DNA from: Epiperipatus broadwayi
Taxonomy: Eukaryota > Onychophora > Udeonychophora > Euonychophora > Peripatidae
DNA: 64,000 nucleotides
NCBI GenBank assembly: GCA_028023455.1
Contig: JAQFVV010000073.1
Coordinates: 62,001-126,000, forward strand
Direction: 5' to 3'
This document shows, in pieces, positions 34,401 to 46,725 of this stretch (positions are counted from its first letter, which is position 1; every line of letters starts with the position of its first letter). A model generated the notes under the pieces. It had not been told where the DNA came from and searched no databases. It worked only from the letters and a program-made list of their open reading frames with translations. Both the position numbers and the translations under genes were made by a program.

Positions 34401-36017
34401 ACGGAGGAAACAGTGTGTATAACAACTTCAGTTGTTATTCAGGTAAACATTAAAATAATAAATGTAATTTCTGATAAATAACCCATAAATTATAATAAGT
34501 TATTTAAATAAAAACTGTCATTTAGTTAAAGATACGATGATAATAATCGTTTGTACGCATTGCCTAGAATCCAATTATTTTTATTTTAAAACAAATAGTC
34601 AGAATAAAGTTAAGCAGCCGTTCATATAAGATACACTAAACTGATAAGTTAGTGTATCGACAATAATATTTATTTTGTTATATTTTATCTAAATAAATGT
34701 ACAGCAAAGATGAAGAAGTAGTTCAAATCCCAGTCTAAAAGCATAGACTAATTACTATTAGTTATTATTTTATTTTATCCATATGGGATCAACTAAAGTG
34801 TATAATTTTGGTTTATTATGTTAATCCTAAGGGATTGTTTTTGTTAAATTGTAAGAATAAATTGGAATATTGTTAGAATTTAATAATAAATATAGTCTTA
34901 TTAAAAGCTGTTTTGAGTCATTTTCTTATGTGCTAAATAAAAGTGTATCTGCATAATACTTGCAACAATTTCTTGAGTCCAAAAATTATTTATGAAATCT
35001 CAAATTAAATACACTAGAGGGACAATTTTAAGCAGATCAGAATATTTCATTATATTTTTAATTTAATAAGAATTATTTATGGAATTGAAACTTCAGACCA
35101 AAACATTTTATTTTATGGATGTGTAAAATCACTTTATTCCCAAACTAGTAGGTTTTAATTGCACATTGTTCCATACACATGTAAGTGAATTGCTAAGTAT
35201 TAAAGCTTAGTTTAATTATTGTGTTGTCATGGGTGATGGAAGGACACAAAAGCACCCTTGTCTTTTCATCATTCCGACTGAGATTCTGGATTATAAATTG
35301 GCAGTATTATTCAAAATTATGCGTTGTTCTTTAATAAGGTCATCATCTTGCTAAATATTATAATAGTTGATATGTGGATGAAGACACCTGGAATTTAAAT
35401 AAGTTAAATGTTTTCTATAGCCAACCAGAATGTCAGTTCTATTGGACAACACAATACTGCCGAGCATTTTGTTAAATATAACAGAGAACCCTGAGATTAG
35501 TGTCAGTATTATAAGTGCTCTTAAAGAAAGAATTAATTCAGTATGATTAATATTACAAGTGTGGCATGGTTAAAGAGATGGAAACTTTTAAATTGTATAA
35601 TAATAAAATATTGAGATCATATTGACAAATTGCTGAATGTTTTATTGAGTCAGTAATATTAACAATGAAATAAAATCATCATCATCATTGTCGAACAGTG
35701 CAAGTACTTATAGCTCAGAGAATGTATTTAGATAGAGAGAGAATGTTAGTTTATTCTAAATGGTTTTATTAAATCTATTTTATTAATGATAATTATTTTT
35801 ATTCGATCTCTGTCTGAGCTGCATATCTCTGTAGCCGAATTATATAACTAACCTAACGAAGAGTTTTCAAATATCATATTAGATAATAGAGGGTTGGAGG
35901 CGTCCGTATTATATTTAATAATACCGCTCACTGATTTTACCGGGTTATGGAAATAATGGCCCGTACGTGTTAATTTTGTGATAGTAACGTCGTCCTACTT
36001 CGTTTTCTTAGGTTAGA
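31461..36017 (+). mobile_element. Solo giant LTR, diverged copy, ~4.56 kb
   Basis: It begins TGTAACCTAGTGTTATTGAC right after (AT)n and ends GGTTAGA right before (AT)n. It is the reverse-orientation, strongly diverged counterpart of the LTRs at 15187-19511 and 22748-26988. Examples are the 5' end, the GGATCCCAAAATT block (32959 region), the TTTCTTGAGTCC block near 34970, and GGAAGGACACAAAAGC near 35242 with the following GAGATTCTGG. The 95-codon frame of the other LTRs is broken here, beginning at 35231. No gag, pol, primer-binding site or polypurine tract adjoins, so it is a solo LTR left by LTR-LTR recombination. It retains ~330 bases near its end (35690-36017) not obvious in the full-length element but similar to the fragment at 54360-54731. 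Confidence 0.88.
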
Positions 36018-36269
36018 ATATATATATATTATATTAATTGTATAAAAATAGTAATTGCTAAATAGAGTTGTTTTATGTTTGAAGAAATTGAATTCATTAG
36101 TAGACACTATTTAATCATTTATAAAACTAGTATATTTTACCTATCATAAAATCTCTCTATTTAGTGTTATCTATTTTTTATATAATTAATATATATTTTA
36201 TTAACAAAAAATATATTTTTACTAATAGTATTCATTTCTAAAACTGCAACAAATATCAGTAAAATTTTT

Positions 36270-38035
36270 TACTGAGACAAGAACAATGTATAAAGAAATG
36301 AAAGAATATGAAAATATATACAAATGATGTACCAAAAAGGATTGAAAATCTAGAATTTGGTAAAATGGTATGAAAAACAGACAATAATGTGATATTATAA
36401 AATATAATTGTCAATTATCAAGGAAAGCTACAGAAGAGAATAAAAATCTCAAAAGTATAAAATAACTTTTTGGTAGTAGGAAACATTTCTTCAATAAGAA
36501 AAAAAAAAGGAACTATATTAAAAAAATAGATGGCATCATATAAAAGATTCTATTAAGAATTATGTAGTAATAGAGAACAAGAAAAAGGTATTTTCTATAA
36601 AAATTACATCTTCTTAATTGCCCAGAATTTTAAATCAAGAAGTAAAATGTGAAATTGAATCTATGAAGGGAAAATCTCCAGTTAATGATGAAATTATAAT
36701 TGATGTGTTAAAAGGAGCAGTTGAAGAAAAAACTTTTTTTGGCAAAGTTTTATACCAAATAAGTAAATGATGAAGATGCAACCAATAATTGAAAGAATGT
36801 AGTATTAATATTATTTTTTTAAAAAAGTGATAAAGAAGATATTAAAAATTGCCGACCTATCAGTTTTTTATCAGAGCTATGAACATTTTTTACTAAGATA
36901 AATTACAAATGATTTAAAATAAACTTTTAATTTTAACCTACTAAAAGAACAAGCTGGATTTAAAAGTTGTTTCGCTACAGTGGAACATATCCAAAAATTG
37001 AGAAAAGTCGTAGAAAGGACTAAAGAATATTAGTTATATTATGCTTTGGATTTGTAGATTATGAAAAGGTATTTGATTTTATAAAAACTTCTTCAGTGAT
37101 GAAAGCACTGAATCATCAAGATATAGACCCTGAATTATTGTCATATTATTAATAATATTTATAAAAATGCAATAGCAATAATTAGATTACGTAATGATAG
37201 TAGGAAGATTAACATTGAGAAAGGTATATGAAAAGATTACTCCATATCTTCAAAACGTTTTATAGCAGTTTTGCAAAAAAATATTTTGGGGATTAAAATG
37301 GGAAACTAAGAATGTAAAAGTAAACAAATAATTTAAAATATCTAGATTTTGTAGAAAATATAATTGTATTTGCAAATAATGCTTCAGAACTTCATGAAAA
37401 GTTGCAAGAGTTAGCAGATGAATGTACAAAAGTAGAACTAAAACTAAATGTTAAAAAGACAAGTAATATTCAATATATTTTCTCTAAAAAAGTAAATGAA
37501 GGATGATAATAATTAGTTAGAAGAAATTAACCACTACAAATATTGTGGTCTGATTATTACTACATTTGGAAACATAATAGAGAAAAGTAAATATAGAATT
37601 AAACTTAGGTGGAGTACTTTTGGTAGAAATAACTTAATGTTAAGTGCCTATGCCTATGTGTTTGAAAAATAAAGTTTTTAATAAATCTATTTTATCAGTT
37701 CTTACTTATTGATCTGAAGTTTGGACTCTTAACAAAAAAGCAATGCAGAGACTTCAGATAACTCACTGAATACAGAGAGATAGGAAAAAGAGAAAAAAAC
37801 AGGTGTTATTGAAATCATTGAAAGAATTAAAAAACTGATGTGGATTTGGAGTGGACATATTGCTAGATGATAATAAATATATATGGATTCCAAGAGTTGC
37901 AAAAGATCTAGAAAAAGACCACATGTGAGATGGATGGATGAAATAAGAAAGTATGCTGGAGTAATATGAAAAGAGAGGCTAAATATCAGAGATTGAACTT
38001 GGAAAGACCTTAATCCTGCAGTGGATTGATAATGA
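36270..38035 (+). pseudogene. RTE-like LINE remnant: reverse transcriptase and C-terminal domain
   Basis: Plus-strand fragments in shifting frames follow non-LTR RT order. About 36630-36720 reads CEIESMKGKSPVNDEIIIDVLKGA (the 'K..KAPG.DGI' block). About 36840-36880 reads DIKNCRPISFLSEL. About 36945-37000 reads LLKEQAGFKSCFATVEHIQ. About 37050-37080 reads FVDYEKVFDF (the first catalytic Asp block). The catalytic pair, read FANN in ENIIVFANNASELHEKLQELADECTKVELKLNVKKTS, is near 37350-37460, where family members have ADD, so the core is mutated. Near 37685-37960 follow LSVLTY.SEVWTLNKKAMQRLQ and RPHVRWMDEIRKYAG, the conserved C-terminal tail of RTE-like endonuclease-reverse transcriptases. Many stops and frameshifts; the endonuclease part is not recognisable. 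Confidence 0.8.
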
Positions 38036-40160
38036 TTGAAAATGGTGCTGATACTGCTATTTTTCTAATCCCATGCCCAAACAAAAGTCTGGTTTTGATA
38101 CTTCAATGTCAGTGGATATTTTAACCACATAAATGTAGAAATTATGTTAATCTTGTCACATATTAATTACCTATATGATTTCCATCAATATTCTATCTAA
38201 ACAGATATAGTATTTTCACTATACTGAGAAGAAATGTTTTTTTTTTTCATTAAAAAATAGCAAACAGTAAGTATTTTATAATTTATGAGTATTATTTATT
38301 TATATTCATATACTTGGATAATTTTCATGTTTTCTTTGTGTTTTTTTAACTTTTTATTTTGTAGTGACAGCTACCATTATATTTATTAAATCATTAACTT
38401 ATAATTAAATACATGTAAATTATACATCTTTTGCAAATATTAATTTAATTTATTCTAAGATTTTGGTTGTGACTTATATAATAAAATAACTTACATATTA
38501 TCAACAATTTATATAAATGAAAATAAAACTTTTTAAAAAAAATGATTATCCTATACGTACAATATTCAATGTGTTATAAAAATCCAAATCTAGAATATAA
38601 TAATTTTTGTAATAAAATAACCTTTAAATAGTCCTATTCAGGATAATATCCTTCCAAGAACTGTGCCAAAGAGAATAGAGAGGAAAAAGATATTATATAT
38701 AAGCCTTGACAATTGCTGGAGAAGAGGTATTAAGCAGTTTTTTTAGCCTTCTACTTACTTTCAGTTATTAATAACTAAATACCTATTTATATAACAATAT
38801 TTAATGATCATCAGAGTTGAATATTAATGGCTAAATTATTAAGAGTATCTATAATAGATTTTAAACATGGAAAAATGGAAATGGAGTTGAATTACACTTA
38901 ATAAAATAGATATACTAATCTTTAACTGTGATTTAACATTTATGTCTGTATTAGAGATAATCTCAAGTTTAATAAATGATTACTGATAATCATTACTGCA
39001 TTTACCTAGAATGGATTGGGTCAAAGTTATTGGTTAAATAAGATTGACACTTAAAAATTAAAGTATAATGATTTGTTTAAAATCATAAGGCTAATTAAAG
39101 CTTAAAAAATTTTACACAACCTAAAATTAAATCCAGATTAGGTAAAATGCTGCCACTACACCAGAGAATATTTATCTATGTAAGATGTGATGCCATATTA
39201 TTTATAATAAAATTAAACTGTATTAATCTTATAAAATTTAGTACATCAAGCAAGACATATTTGCTAATCTCATTAGAATATATATTATATGCTATGTGAA
39301 AGGGGACATTAATCTCATTATAATACATATTATACGCTATTGTGAAAGGGGACATGATACAAACTAATTATCAACTTAATATTTATTTATATAATTAATA
39401 ATGGTGTAGTAAATTTTATAAAGCTAACTTCAGTTTTATTTTATTATGTACAATAACTATTATGTGAACTTTCATATTTAATTATATATCAAGTAATAAT
39501 GCTATCATCTAAACATAAAAAATATAGTTATTGCAATTAATTTTAAATTAATTTAGAATAGATGATATTCAATTTCAAATAAACAAAGTTTATTATTACT
39601 AATTTAAACATATATAAATAAAATAAAATAATAATATTAATTATTATTACTATTATTATTATGATGTTGATGATGTTTCAAAATGAAATTCTATTAATGA
39701 CTAAGAGATTACATTTACTAGCAGTCATCCTGCATAAATATATTTACACTGCAAGTGAAAGGAGTAAATAACTGTTCGTACATAGAGGAATAGAGGGGGG
39801 TGGTTGGTTGGACAGGGTTATGATTGTTTTGAGTTATTTTTCAGAATTTTACATGGTGAATCAGGAATGGAGGCTACAATATTCATTTGCTAATTTTTAT
39901 TTGAATATGTTTTATATAACTATCTTTGATTAACATTTTGAAGGGAATGGGTGCAGATACATATGTATACATTACATAAATTTTTCAATTCTCATTTACT
40001 GTTCATGTTATCAGGTAGACATTTGGGAGTGATAGTTCATGTAATCCCTGGTTTCAAATGCATTATGTTATCACTCTTAGATGGCAATCAGTAACATATT
40101 TGTTGTTTCGACGATTTTAGTATGCTCTTCAGTGTTTAAGTCTTCAGTGTATTGTTGGGA
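38036..40160. other. AT-rich sequence with a short tandem duplication
   Basis: No gene seen. A ~50-bp unit containing GTGAAAGGGGACAT is duplicated at about 39267-39355. A T/A/G trinucleotide tract (ATT then ATG) lies near 39630-39677. The right end may include the 3' edge of the next LINE. Confidence 0.5.
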
Positions 40161-40788
40161 TAAATTGAATTTATTTTAAAAATATATTTATTGACATAAT
40201 AAAATTGTACAGATGAATAAAAAAATACACTTTGTTAATGTTGGCTCATCCATTGCTGGCATTGGTCTGGTAGATGTATGCCAGAGCCATTTCTCTGCAC
40301 AATCAGGTTGAGGTATGAGTAAATACATTCCATTTTGTTGGTATTGACCACCCCTTTTGAGATTGGCCCAATAATGCTAACTTATCAGCTGGGATGGGTG
40401 TAGAGTGAAATCAATACCTCTCTAGTAGAATCCGGCATGTTGCATCATAGCCTACTTCATTTATGATACACTACAATGTGGATATAACAAGTCCAATATT
40501 CATGTAGAGTCTGTGGGCCATACTAGTAGGCTCCACATATTAATAAATAAAAATCTAGAGGATAATATCTTGTCCTTGTCCTGAAGAGCTTTGAGCTTAT
40601 CGCAAAATGGTGGGTATATATAACTATATTTTCAGGATTCAGCAGGTGATGTGCCTGCCAGATGCTGATTTACATCAGCTTCCAGATGCTGATTTTATTA
40701 TTAAACTCTGCTGTTGAGTGCCCGATGTATAGAAATTGTTGCTTAATAATGGTGTCAAGCCATATGTCTTTACTGGGGGTGGGGTCTG

Positions 40789-42396
40789 TCAGTAGGTATT
40801 ACAGTCTCTATAATATCCTGATAGAGTATTTTTTCCCAGGTTTACTAAAAGTGAATGCCCTTTTTGGAAATTGATTGCCTGTATTGAATGGAGACCCATA
40901 CCATTCTGTCTCCTGTGAAACTGAAGTCTGCAGATGCTAATTGCAGTAGTCTGTCCTCTCCATAAGAGCTGACAACAGAGCCTCTGAATTTGTAAGCTGA
41001 ATGATTTGGTAACTGTCATTATTGGCAGGTAGTAATTTATGCTCGCCATGATCTTCATATTAATCAGAGCAATCTTCCCTTGTAGGGACAGGTATGTCCT
41101 TGACAGCGATTGAACCACCTTAGTAGCATTGTTTATAATGGATTTTTGTAGGCAGACAGACATAGCAGTATGTTGTCCTGAAGATAGGGAACCCCAGAAA
41201 ACACTGAGGTTCTGCTAAAAAATTGGATAGTACTTTCCTACCAGTGTTGATGCACCAGCATGATGACTTGTGAGGATTGATGGATAACTTATAATTTTTA
41301 GTATAATTGGTAATGATGGAGTGAAGTGTCTTCAGATGTTTACAGGATGGAAGAATCACAAGTATGTCATCCATGTATGTGAAAACCTTGATGTTTTTCT
41401 TAAGGTGTCTTAAGATGTTTACGGGATGGAAGAATCACAAGTATGTCATCCATGTATGCGAAAACCTTGATATGTTTCTTAAGCTGGGGCACATATACCC
41501 CTGGAAGCTGATCTAGCTCTTTAATCAGAGGGTCAATGTACTTTATGAACAATAGACTACTCAACAGTGATCCTTGTGGTATGGATCTTGAAGGGGTAAA
41601 TCCATCTGAGTAATGTCCATTTATGGAAATATGAATGCGCCTATTATTTCAGGAGATTGTCCAATATCTGAATTATCTGCTTTGATATGTCCAACTGAGA
41701 TAGCAATTCAAGAAGAATGTTGACATCTATGGTATCAAAAGCATTAGATACATCCTGCTGAACTGCCACAGGCCAGAATTTTTTGTTAGATCTAATGTGA
41801 TCAAGCAGAATTTTCACTTCACCAATTGCAGTCAGCACTGATGATCCCTTCCTTCCATATTGAGAGGCTGATATATCCTGTAGAATGGGATCCTGAATAT
41901 TTTCTTTTACTATACCATCCATGACTTTGAACAAAATTGGTGTCATCGATATCGGCCTGATACTGCTAAGAGAGGTAGGATCCCAGTTCTTTTTTATAAA
42001 CGGGTCCATGGCGATTGGATATAGGTTAGGGATTACTCTCCTTTCAATGGCAAGGTAGTTTAACATGTTTAATATAATCCTCACAATAAAAAAATTTAAG
42101 TGAGTGAACACAAACTTCGGGATAGCATGAATCCCAGGATGAACACTATCAGGGAGACCCTGAAACCTACTGCTGATGACCTGGAGTGTAATACCATGAT
42201 CTTCCTCTCCAGTTGTGCCCACCCACTCTGTGGCAGGGTTTGTCCAGTGACCTAAGAGTAGGTTTTGATAGTGGCTCTCTATGTGTAGAATCATATTCAC
42301 ACCAGTAATGCGGCCACCACTGATGAGCAATGCAGTAGGAACCTCCTGTTTCTTTCTGGCCCCAGAGCCCACCTGAAATAGCCCCAGGTCCAGCAA
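40789..42396 (-). pseudogene. LINE ORF2: reverse transcriptase and C-terminal region
   Basis: The long frame starting at 42396 contains KKNWDPTSLSSIRPISMTPI, then LFKVMDGIV, SQYGRKGSSVLTAIGEV, and the catalytic block VAVQQDVSNAFDTID near 41740-41775. It breaks at 41644. In another frame near 41545-41600 comes IPQGSLLSSLLF, the 'QG.P.SP.LF' block. The catalytic MDD is at 41372-41364 (MDDILVILPSCKHLKTLHSII), duplicated in a second frame at about 41440-41450. Then TNYTKNYKLSINPHKSSCW and a thumb-like region ending near 40789 follow. The enzyme would copy its own RNA at the nicked target; this copy cannot, because of at least three frame breaks. Confidence 0.85.
41326..41482. repeat. Tandem duplication (~79-bp unit) across the RT catalytic box
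   Basis: Two copies of GATGTTTACAGGATGGAAGA, ATCACAAGTATGTCATCC and ATGTATGTGAAAACCTTGAT (second copy with a few changes) start at about 41326 and 41405. The ~79-base period is not a multiple of three, so it shifts the reading frame. Confidence 0.9.
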
Positions 42397-43061
42397 TGTT
42401 GAGCTGGCAGAAAATTCCTTGCATTTTTTGTAGCTATTATCTCTGCTACTGCTGACTGTTTCGATCTGTATGAAGCTTTTAGTTCAAGTAAGTAGTCAAT
42501 GTTGTGAACCTGATCATCAAAGTTTTAATTTTCCCATTCAGACTGTCCAATTCACGCATCAGTGTGGTTGTCCCTTAAGCTTGAAGGTGTATTGGGTTAT
42601 AAGTGATTGAATAATACCTATAAATGTAGTCCAGGCCTCGACCGGGTGTAGGTATATGAGGTTCACCTTGTGAAAAAGAATATAGGCCTCTGAGAAAAAT
42701 GCCTCAGTGGCGCTTGTTCTAGTGAACATTATGAGACTCCGGTTGACTTTGATTTGTTGAAAGTTGTTGAGTTCTAGGGATGCCATAATCGCAAAATGAT
42801 CCAAAAAAGCTGTCTGTTGTAGTCTAGCTTCTATCCCATAGTGCAATTCGGCCGAATAGAACATTAGATCAATGAGCATGTGACTGTTTTTGTATAGAAA
42901 AAAATGCATCAGGTAGAAAGAATCCCCTCCCATTGAGAAATACTTTGCTGAGTAGGGGTAAGTATTCCTTGTGAAGGACTCATAGGAGATGTTAAAGTCA
43001 CCGAGGAGAATGGTAGGTGCATTGTTATTATTAGTAATTAGGTTAATTGTGTGGACTATTT

Positions 43062-43445
43062 TTAGCAGTATTGCATGAACATTGGGCTATATAAGTAAAT
43101 CACATGGAAAGTATTCAATGAGAAGGTAAACTCCATGGCGATTAGGTTCTGATCTAGATAAATTATTCTGAAGGAGGTTGGAGCCAGAAGATTATTTATT
43201 ATTACCACAACTCCTCCCCTAGCAGCATGGCCTGTAGATAAATGGGTGAATCCTATTTTACTAAGTTCTGATTTTATGTAGTAGTTTGAGTTTAGGTGAA
43301 ATTTCGTTTCCCCTATGAATAACATATGTGGTGAGTTTTGCTTAAAGAAATGCCTGATGGCATTAATACGACCGAGGGAATTAATTCCTTGGACATTGAT
43401 AGCAGAGATTAAACATTTATTGTTATCCATTGCAAGATGGCCCAC
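43062..43445 (-). pseudogene. LINE ORF2 N-terminus: APE-type endonuclease
   Basis: A 127-residue frame starting at 43445. It shows the opening strand SAINVQGINSLGRINAIRHFF (conserved Asn), then MLFIGETKFH with the catalytic Glu near residue 47, and GGVVVIINNLL. These match the exonuclease-endonuclease-phosphatase fold that nicks target DNA in LINEs. The frame ends at 43062; further endonuclease-like sequence continues in other frames to 42559 (a 124-residue frame containing IDLMFYSAELHYGIEARLQQ and DHFAIMASLEL, the 'SDH' end of the domain), so the domain is broken by frameshift. Confidence 0.85.
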
Positions 43446-43477
43446 TAGATTCCACCACAGGCAGTTTTCTTGAAGTA

Positions 43478-44830
43478 TCAGCAGACTCTTTTTTTATTAA
43501 TTTCCATGTGGATGTTTGGAGGGATGTTTAAATCTGAAGTGGGGAGATCCAAAGGCAAACCATTGGTAGGATAACTAGTTACCAAATCAGATGGAAGATT
43601 GATCTTGCATTTCTTTTCTGTGGCTCCTTTATGCTTGTTAGTTGCATCTGACATTGTGGGTTTGGACTTTTGCCTCGGTGGGAATGCCATCTCTTCTTCC
43701 GAGCTAGGACTAGTTACAACCCATGGTTTTCTTTTATAACTGGTGTTAGGAGTGGTGAATGTCTCCATCTCATCTGCAGACCAGGAAGTGGCAGAATGTA
43801 CTGGTGTTAGGTAAGGAGTGATACTTTCATTAGCCACAGCTATCAGTGTGTCACTAGGACTTTGTGAGATGTTATATTTACCTTGGATGGAGTTAGGTTT
43901 AGATATTTCTGTCTTTTTTTAGATTGGTTTGATCTTGGTCTATATTGTTTTTACCAGCCCTATTACCAGATGCTGTGATTGAGCTGAAACCTAGGCCTTC
44001 ATGAAAATTCCTAGGTTCATTATTGTGGGAATCTTTTGGTTTTGATTCCAATGGCCTTTGATTACTGTTTTGGTTTTTGTGACTATTGTTATGCGATGTG
44101 TTATGCTTGTAATCCTGATGAATGTTAATTAAGGAGGGCTGATTCCTTTCATGTATTAGGATACTTTTAGATTTTTTGTTTGTTTGCTTCAAGTTGAATT
44201 CATCCTGCTGTTCTACATTGTTGTGTTGTGCACTCAGTTTTTGTGAAGCATGTTGCGCCTCCGGAACTGAATGAGAAGTCTGTTGCTGCCTACATCTGTG
44301 AGTGTGACCTTTTTTTTGACCACAAAATGTACATATATGATTCTACACTCCTTAATCAGGTGTGTTCTTTGAACACAGTAGAAGCACTGTGGCCTAACCC
44401 TTGCAAAAGATAGTATCATGGGACAGTCTCTAGCTGACAACACTGTTGAAATATCTGTTGGCATTATTCCCTTTTTTAGGAGCAGTCTAAATGATACTTT
44501 GCTCGAGAGAAAGTTGTTAACTATTTTATCAATTGGAAGGTAGGTAAAACTAGTCACCTTGCCAAAAGGTTCCAATATCTATTGTAAATAAGATTCATCT
44601 ATTCCTGTAATGCAATCTTTTATTGACCCATTTAGAGTGGATGATCTGTTTATATCTACAGTTACTATGATCTTGTCATCCAATACTTTAAATTTGCTTT
44701 TAAAGTTATTCCTGCTAGCCCAGGTCTTGAATTCAACTGCTATATAGCAGTCATTTGGATGTGTACAGATCCTATGTATTTCCTTTGCAATATTTGCTCT
44801 TTTAATTAACTCAAATAAGGCATTCATTAG
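43478..44830 (-). pseudogene. LINE ORF1: gag-like protein with CCHC zinc knuckles
   Basis: The frame opening at 44827 reads 82 residues to a TAG near 44579 and continues in the same frame through 44234, so one nonsense codon separates two parts. It contains CFYCVQRTHLIKEC near 44380-44350, an exact C-X2-C-X4-H-X4-C knuckle. Shortly after, in a shifted frame, CTFCGQKKGHTHRC looks like a second knuckle with altered spacing. A Ser/Thr/Asn-rich, basic tail follows in fragments at 44192-43899 and 43837-43478. Such proteins bind the element RNA. The tail ends 33 bases before the endonuclease start of ORF2. Confidence 0.78.
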
Positions 44831-44934
44831 GAATTTGAACAGAGAACATCTTTAAAAAAACTAATATTATACAAATTCTTATGATTTGTAATAGGAGCTC
44901 TTGGAATGAACATGGTGACAGGACTAAGATTCTT

Positions 44935-45030
44935 CATCATTATCATCTTCTTCATCTTAGTATTATTATCATCATTATCATTAGTAGTAGTAGTAGTAGT
45001 AGTACTAGTAGTAATAGTAGTAGTAGTTTC
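44935..45030. repeat. Trinucleotide microsatellite (TCA/TAG) at LINE 5' end
   Basis: Runs of TCATCATTATCATC and of TAG repeats adjoin the 5' end of the LINE copy. In the minus-strand frame it would read poly-Thr/Asp/Asn, which is a simple-sequence artefact. Confidence 0.85.
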
Positions 45031-45289
45031 AAAAGGATTTATTGATCTATACATTTACAAACAGTACTTAACATCACATTCATAGGTAGAGTAAGTAAAG
45101 ACTATGAGGTTGTAAACAAAGGAAAATATATGGTTCACATTATCTACTCTGTATTTTTACTCCATAAAAATTGAATTGAAAGCAACTTAACTGCTGGATA
45201 GGTTTTACTTTTTTTTTTTACATACATCATTGCAAAATATCTTTTTTGCCTTTAATTATCTAATTATTATTTTATAATAGTGAATTCTG

Positions 45290-46725
45290 TCATAAATTCA
45301 AGAAAAGTTGCATTAGTGACCATATGTCTAAATAAATGTTAATTGGTAAATTTTTTTCATTCCTTGTGTATAATATCCATTTTGTTTCTAAGTGTATTAG
45401 GGTGACTTTTAGTGTTTGAACCATACATAAGTGCACATCTGGTACACGATAATGAAAATAGTATAAATGTGCTGGCTTGAATGTCTGTATTAATACCTTT
45501 TTTAAAAATATATTAAGTGTATGTATGCTGTAATGTATGCTGTAATTTTTATTTTTAAATATTTTGTCAATATTGCACTTGATATTTAAATATGAGGCAT
45601 GTGAATAAAAATATGATTGTGTTTTGATTCTGTCTAACATAGTTTGCATATGTCTTCAATGTTAGTGCAATTTTTTTTATATCTGTAGAAATAAAGGGTG
45701 GGAAGTGCTTCAAGATTTAATTTTAGGAGAAAATTGTAGTATTTTTGATTCTAATGACCAGTTTTTGAATTTTTTAGTCAACTGCTTATTGGTTTTGTTT
45801 AAAAGTGTTTGTTATTATCATTGGATGAGGAATCACAGATTGAATATACATCCCAGTATTTAAGTTTATTCTTGCGAGGGCAATACATTAAATTGAGAAT
45901 ACATAATGAAGCATAAATTAACTTATTCCAGTAGTTGCACATGTGTGGTGGCCTGTTTGTGGCTGTAATTTTAAAAATTATTTCTAGATAGATAAAGGAA
46001 TATCCTTGCACATGATCATATAAGATTATTTTTTCTAAATTTGGAAAATTTTTATAGAATATAAACCCAATCCATTTTGAGATAGAGGATACAGAATCTT
46101 ACTTAAGAATTTTAATGCCATTTTCTTTCCCCACAACAATTTCTTACACATTTAGGAAATTTTAGAGGTTAACACTTTAGAGTGTGTGCTCCATGCCATT
46201 ATTAGGATATTAAAAGAGTCACTTTGGCATAGAGTGATAAATATGACTTAAAAATAATTAATTATATTCTAAACTTTATTTATTAGTATTTCCAGTATCT
46301 GCAATCATATTTCATGGTTTTTCAAATGAAAAGGAAATCCCACAAACAACTACGCTTTCCTTTGAAGTATTGTTCATGTTGGCATCCTGTCTCTGAACTT
46401 TTCTACATTGAACCCAGTCTATATTTGTCTGAATAATTATTTACAATTTTTATTAGTTTTACTATTGGTTTTTTAGTAGGCAGAAATATTTTTATGTCAT
46501 CCACATATGTAATATGTGAAACATTTGACTTTTTTCTAGGTATAAATATTCCAGTCATCTCACTTTTAATTGCTTTAAGTGGAGAGTCAATATAAATGTA
46601 AATAAAAGATCACTTAGTGGTGAACCTTGGGGAATCAAGTTAAATGGAATGAATGATGGTGAGTTCTTCCCACTAAGGGTTATCTGAATTTTTTAACATC
46701 GAAGAAGATTTGTAATCAAGTAGAT
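45290..46725 (-). pseudogene. RT C-terminal half of the split LINE
   Basis: Near 46690-46590 the minus strand reads ITLSGKNSPSFIPFNLIPQGSPLSDLLF, the RT 'PQG.P.SP.LF' block. Near 46505-46440 YVDDIKIFLPTKKPIVKLIKIVNN contains the catalytic YVDD. C-terminal fragments follow to the 119-residue frame 45649-45290, which ends with HLETKWILYTRNEKNLPINIYLDIW. Several frames are used, so it is not translatable as one protein. Confidence 0.82.

Larger units (their letters stand above)
40170..45060 (-). mobile_element. LINE with CCHC-type ORF1 and endonuclease/RT ORF2 (nearly full length, broken)
   Basis: Reading on the minus strand from 45060 down: an ORF1 region with zinc knuckles (44830-43478), an APE-type endonuclease beginning at 43445, an RT (42396-41120) and a C-terminal region to about 40550. 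An A/T-rich 3' end lies near 40170-40200. The architecture fits the Jockey/I/LOA-like group of LINEs, which have a gag-like ORF1 with CCHC motifs. No RNase H was recognised. Stops and frameshifts break both ORFs. A second, related but more decayed LINE follows directly at 45190-53120. Confidence 0.85.

Noticed and set aside
44827-45054. Thr/Asp/Asn-rich ORF as a separate gene
   Set aside because: It reads through a trinucleotide microsatellite at the LINE 5' edge.
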